This document shows, in pieces, positions 42,184 through 45,283 of a DNA stretch of 45,283 nucleotides; the first letter of the stretch is position 1, and each line of letters opens with the position of its first letter. The stretch is from Streptomyces albidoflavus (lineage in GTDB: Bacteria > Actinomycetota > Actinomycetes > Streptomycetales > Streptomycetaceae). Position numbers and translations under genes: made by a program. The stretch lies in assembly GCF_000719955.1 (NCBI RefSeq), contig NZ_JOII01000046.1:1-45283 (forward strand). Direction: 5' to 3'. The notes beneath the pieces were generated by a model, which was given only the letters and a program-made list of their open reading frames with translations, made no database searches and was not told the DNA's origin.

Positions 42184-42384
42184 TCAGGGCGTGGCGGGCT
42201 CGCCGTCGGCGGGCTCGCCCGCCTCGGTCTCGGCGAAGGAGGGCTCGACCGCGCAGCCGGCCGGGATCTGCCCGGCGGTGCCCTCGCACTCGGGGCGCCC
42301 CTCGGACTCCGGCGAGCAGGCCGCGGCCGAGAGCACGGCGGTGAGGACGAGGGCGGCGGAGGCCGCGGCGGTACGCAAGCGCAT
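42184..42384 (-). CDS. small lipoprotein
   Basis: 66 residues. Signal peptide with lipobox LSAAAC (Cys about residue 23) and an acidic tail of about 43 residues with three further cysteines near the start (CSPESEGRPECEGTAGQIPAGC), a compact disulphide-rich anchor. ATG 42384 has AGGGGGAAATCC directly upstream, an excellent ribosome site. It converges on fbiC with a 13-bp gap. Function unknown. Confidence 0.85.
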   Translation of the reverse strand: MRLRTAAASAALVLTAVLSAAACSPESEGRPECEGTAGQIPAGCAVEPSFAETEAGEPADGEPATP

Positions 42385-42513
42385 GGATTTCCCCCTGTTC
42401 AGGTGCCCGGACACCTCATCCGGGCCCCTGGATGATCCCCCGTCCCCCTCGCCCGCGCCAGGGGCTCAACACCGCCCGGCCTACCCCCGCCCCACCGGGG
42501 CAGACGGCTCCCC

Positions 42514-43572
42514 ATGACAGCGACAGGGGTGCTCTCGGGGGAGTGGACGCTCGGGTGGAGCGTGGTCGTCCTGCTCCTCGCCGGAGCGGTGACGGTCTGG
42601 TGCAGTGTGCGGCTGGCCGGGGTGGGCGACACCCTCGCCGACCGGACCGGGTGGGGCGAGGCGGTCTTCGGCGCCGTCCTCTTCGGCCTGGTCACCTCGC
42701 TCTCCGGAATCGTGATGACCACCGTCGCCGCCGTCGACGGCGAACCCCGGCTCGCGTACGGCAACGCCGTCGGCGGCATCGCCGCGCAGACCCTCGCCGT
42801 GGTCGCCGCCGACGCCTTCCACCGCCGCGCCAACCTCGAACACGCCGCCGCCTCCCTGCAGAACCTCCTCTTCGGCGTCCTGCTCGCCGGGCTCCTCGGC
42901 CTCTCCCTGATGGCCACCTTCAGCCCCGAGGTGACGGTCGCCGGGGTCCACCCCGCCTCGATCGTCCTGGTCCTGGTCTACATAGGCGGGCTGCATCTGG
43001 TCCGCCGTACCGACGACCCGATGTGGCAGGCGTGGGAGGCGGTCCGCACCAAGGAGACCGTCGAGGACGTGCCCGACGAGGAGCCGGAGGGCACGTACGC
43101 CGGCCGCCGCACCGGCACCCTCTGGGTGGAGTTCGGCGCCATCGCGGGCGTCGTCATCGTCGCCGGCTGGGCCGTCACCCAGGCCGCCCAGGTGGTGCTC
43201 TCCTCGACGGGGCTGCGCGCGGGCCTGGTCGGCGCCGGGATCATGGGCATCATCAACGCCCTGCCCGAGGCCGTCACCTCGATCGCCGCCGTCCGCCGGG
43301 GCGCCGTCACCCTCGCCTTCGCCGCCATCATCGGCGGCAACTGCCTCGACGTCCTCAACCTCGCCATCGGCGACCTCGCGTACTCCGGCGGCTCCCTCTT
43401 CCACGCCGCCGGCCGCGACGAACTCTTCCTCAGCGCCGCCGCCCTGCTGATGACCACCGTCGTCCTGGCCGGCCTCCTGGTCCGCCAGAAGACCGGCTGG
43501 CTCCGCCTCGGCTTCGACGGCTGGCTGCTCGTGGTTGTCTACGCGGGGACGATGGTGACACTGGCGGTCTGA
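42514..43572 (+). CDS. CaCA-superfamily cation/calcium exchanger-like membrane protein
   Basis: 352 residues, about 10 membrane helices in two halves separated by an acidic loop (about 165-200, ETVEDVPDEEPEG). The second alpha-repeat is intact: INALPEAVTSIAAVRRGAVTLAF then IIGGNCLDVLNL. The first repeat has TSLSGIVMTTVAAVDGEPRLAYGNAVGG, lacking the canonical Pro-Glu ion ligand. It probably moves Na+/Ca2+ or another cation, but loss of the acidic residue may alter ion choice. ATG 42514 was chosen. Nothing in the neighbourhood gives the ion. Confidence 0.82.
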   Translation: MTATGVLSGEWTLGWSVVVLLLAGAVTVWCSVRLAGVGDTLADRTGWGEAVFGAVLFGLVTSLSGIVMTTVAAVDGEPRLAYGNAVGGIAAQTLAVVAADAFHRRANLEHAAASLQNLLFGVLLAGLLGLSLMATFSPEVTVAGVHPASIVLVLVYIGGLHLVRRTDDPMWQAWEAVRTKETVEDVPDEEPEGTYAGRRTGTLWVEFGAIAGVVIVAGWAVTQAAQVVLSSTGLRAGLVGAGIMGIINALPEAVTSIAAVRRGAVTLAFAAIIGGNCLDVLNLAIGDLAYSGGSLFHAAGRDELFLSAAALLMTTVVLAGLLVRQKTGWLRLGFDGWLLVVVYAGTMVTLAV

Positions 43573-43910
43573 GCGGCGCCCCCCTGTCGCTCCGTCACGC
43601 CCGGCGCAGGACCGACCCGCCGGGTACGCGGCGACGAGCTTCGCCAGGTGCGCGGCGCGCTCGGCGGAGGTACGCCGCACGCCCTCGCCCGCGTAGCACG
43701 GCGTCCACCTCCACCCTCGGATTGCCCCGGCTGCCGATGGCCCGGCGGGCGGCGACGCCCGTGACGGCGGTGCGCCCGATCCCGACTGCGGCTTCGGACA
43801 GTGGAGTTCCTTCCCTGTACGGCCATGGGCAGGCTGACCCGACGCGTCACCCACGAGGACCGCATCCCGCCGGGCCGGGCCACCGGCCTGCTGGACCGGC
43901 TCGCCGCTCG
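43573..43910. other. gene-poor stretch, possible gene remnants
   Basis: 338 bp. A minus-strand piece reads VRRTSAERAAHLAKLVAAYP near 43600-43680. A plus-strand piece reads MGRLTRRVTHEDRIPPGRAT and ends at a TAG (43825-43914) that overlaps the stop of the serine hydrolase. Both look gene-like but belong to no complete frame. I read them as debris of a lost gene; no family recognised. Confidence 0.3.
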
Positions 43911-45173
43911 CTAGTGCGCCACGGGGCCGGCCCGCCCCTCCTCCGGCTCCAGCACCTTCCCGCAGAACTCCGCCTCGATCACGTTGACGTAGAGCAGCCC
44001 GTTCCCGATCCAGTCCCCGTTGATGTTGAACGTGAGCTGATGACGCCCGTCCGGCGTGCCGACCATCGCGGAGACGGACCCGTTGGTCCGCCCGCTCTTG
44101 CCGACCACCTTCACCCCGCACGAGGTCTCGGCGAACTCCACGCCCAGCCCGTACCCCGTCCCGTCACCCGCCGGCACCTCGGCGAACATCGCCTTCGTCT
44201 GGGCGCGCGGCAACAGCTTCCCGCTCACGAGCGCCCGCTGGAACCGGTTGAGATCCCCGGCGGTCGAGATGACGTCACCCGCCGCCCCCAGCCAGCTCAT
44301 GTTCTGCTCGGTCGCGTCATGAACCGCGGCATCCGGCTCGTCCTGGTGCAGCCGCGAGTACGCCACCGGGTGCGGCTCCGGCATCGTGGGATCTGCGCCC
44401 GGGAAGGACGTTCCGCCCAGCTTCAGCGGGCGGATGATCCGCCGCTCGACCTCCCGCGCGTACGAACGCCCGGTCACCGCCTCGATCACCATCCCGGCCA
44501 GCACGTAGTTGGTGTTGGAGTACATCGGCGCCGACTCCGGCTCGGGATACGGCGGATACGTCATCGCGAGGGCCACCAGTTCCTCGGGCGTGTGCGAGTC
44601 GTAGCGGTGCTCCGGGAACCCCGGCCCGGCGGCCCGGTGGACGAACTCCGGGTCGTCGGTGTAATTGGCGATCCCGCTGGTGTGGTTGAGCAACTGCCGC
44701 ACCGTGATCGCCTCGGCGTCGTACCCGTCCCCCCGCACCAGCCCGGGCAGCCACTCCTCGACCGAGTCGTCCAGACCGAGCCGCCCTTCCGCCTCCAGTT
44801 GAAGCAGCACGGTCGCGATGAACGTCTTGGTGATGCTGGCGCCCCGGAAGTGGTCGTCCGGGGTGCGTTCACAGCCGGTTGCGGTGTCGGCTTGGCCTAC
44901 CTGGGCTGTCCAACGGGCTTCGCGGTGGCGTACTTCGGCGGAGGCGCCGGGGAGGGTGCCCTTGTCGACCAGGTCTTCGAGGGCGGAGAGGGTGGCTTGG
45001 TGGTGGGGGGAATTTGGCTGGGCTGCGGGGGAGGTGGGCGTGGTCGAGGGGGCGGCTGGGCTGGTGGTCGGGTGCTCGGCTGGGGTGGCGGAGGCGGGGG
45101 GCAGGGTTGCCGCGCCGGTGGCCAGGGCTATGGACAGGGTTAAGGCGAGCGTGCGGGTGGGGTGTTGGGGCAT
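43911..45173 (-). CDS. secreted serine hydrolase / D,D-carboxypeptidase (beta-lactamase class C fold)
   Basis: 420 residues. Signal peptide (MPQHPTRTLALTLSIALATG to about residue 30), a Pro/Thr/Ser-rich linker (about 32-60), then the class C beta-lactamase-like catalytic domain. Active-site motifs are Ser-x-x-Lys in GASITKTF, Tyr-x-Asn in YSNTNY and Lys-Ser-Gly in VVGKSGRTNG. It matches Streptomyces R61-like D,D-peptidases/esterases in layout. ATG 45173 is the true start; frames reading MCIRDR or MYKRQ at the far end come from adapter sequence. The true promoter is missing because the contig ends about 50 bases upstream. Confidence 0.92.
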   Translation of the reverse strand: MPQHPTRTLALTLSIALATGAATLPPASATPAEHPTTSPAAPSTTPTSPAAQPNSPHHQATLSALEDLVDKGTLPGASAEVRHREARWTAQVGQADTATGCERTPDDHFRGASITKTFIATVLLQLEAEGRLGLDDSVEEWLPGLVRGDGYDAEAITVRQLLNHTSGIANYTDDPEFVHRAAGPGFPEHRYDSHTPEELVALAMTYPPYPEPESAPMYSNTNYVLAGMVIEAVTGRSYAREVERRIIRPLKLGGTSFPGADPTMPEPHPVAYSRLHQDEPDAAVHDATEQNMSWLGAAGDVISTAGDLNRFQRALVSGKLLPRAQTKAMFAEVPAGDGTGYGLGVEFAETSCGVKVVGKSGRTNGSVSAMVGTPDGRHQLTFNINGDWIGNGLLYVNVIEAEFCGKVLEPEEGRAGPVAH

Positions 45174-45225
45174 GGGGCGTCTCCTGGTCGGGGAGGGGCG
45201 GGGTGCCTCTCGGGGACCAGAACGC

Positions 45226-45283
45226 CTGTCTCTTATACACATCTGACGCTGCCGACGACTCCTTACGTGTAGATCTCGGCGGT
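45226..45283 (+). other. Nextera adapter and i5 index (sequencing artefact)
   Basis: 45226-45258 begins CTGTCTCTTATACACATCT, the Nextera mosaic-end sequence, followed by GACGCTGCCGACGA. 45259-45266 CTCCTTAC is the complement of an i5 index (S505 type). 45267-45283 GTGTAGATCTCGGCGGT is the P5 adapter with one mismatch. None of it is genomic. Confidence 0.97.

Noticed and set aside
42481..44121. 546-residue minus-strand frame
   Set aside because: Antisense of the exchanger gene in low-quality composition; only a short piece near 43600-43680 looks protein-like and it is treated as debris.

Overview
The window is high-GC Streptomyces chromosome. The reasons are very GC-rich third codon positions, GTG starts, GGAGG-type ribosome sites and several genera-typical genes. 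Left to right the order agrees with what I remember of the S. coelicolor SCO44xx region: a SCO4402-family gene, then afsK, afsS, afsR and fbiC. This synteny is from memory, not from a search. The last 58 bases (45226-45283) are not biological: they are a Nextera transposase adapter with an i5 index, so the contig really ends at about 45225.

Region 1 (1-9.5 kb): an ABC-2 type exporter (the permease is cut by the left edge), a small HTH-like protein, a primase-polymerase domain protein, a HTH-TPR regulator, a proline-rich single-pass membrane protein, a branched-chain amino-acid-type binding lipoprotein and a SCO4402-family protein. Region 2 (9.5-10.3 kb) is an intergenic repeat array. Region 3 (10.3-18 kb): purU, an ECF sigma factor with a zinc-finger/MDMPI anti-sigma, a STAS anti-anti-sigma, an EF-hand protein, an RsbW-like ATPase, and a divergent GlxA-type regulator and MFS transporter. 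Region 4 (17.9-18.7 kb) is a second repeat locus that shares a module of about 200 bp with region 2 in inverted orientation. Region 5 (18.7-23.4 kb): a flavin monooxygenase, a GNAT, a secreted peptidoglycan-binding protein, a PNPOx-family protein and a TetR regulator.

Region 6 (23.9-31.7 kb) is the AfsK-AfsR-AfsS system, a Ser/Thr-kinase cascade that controls secondary metabolism. AfsK keeps the autophosphorylated Thr168. AfsR is a SARP-NB-ARC-TPR protein. AfsS is a 47-residue DDHATG-repeat peptide. A near-ideal SARP/PHO-type direct repeat lies 8 bp upstream of a -10-like hexamer in front of afsS, so the whole circuit can be read in the DNA. Region 7 (31.9-39.5 kb): a BaeRF protein, a pentapeptide-repeat protein, a methyltransferase, a NUDIX hydrolase and an iron-box locus. 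In that locus a perfect DmdR1/IdeR operator lies between a siderophore-interacting reductase and an overlapping pair, a penicillin-acylase-family Ntn hydrolase and an IucB/MbtK-type acyltransferase. The pair resembles the desG/desH pair described for aryl-desferrioxamines. Region 8 (39.6-45.2 kb): fbiC (F420 biosynthesis), a small lipoprotein, a CaCA-type exchanger and a serine hydrolase.

The most unexplained non-coding signals are (i) the two-locus palindromic repeat family, (ii) DnaA-box-like sites, including a 21-bp palindrome of two boxes upstream of afsK, and (iii) a perfect palindrome upstream of afsR.
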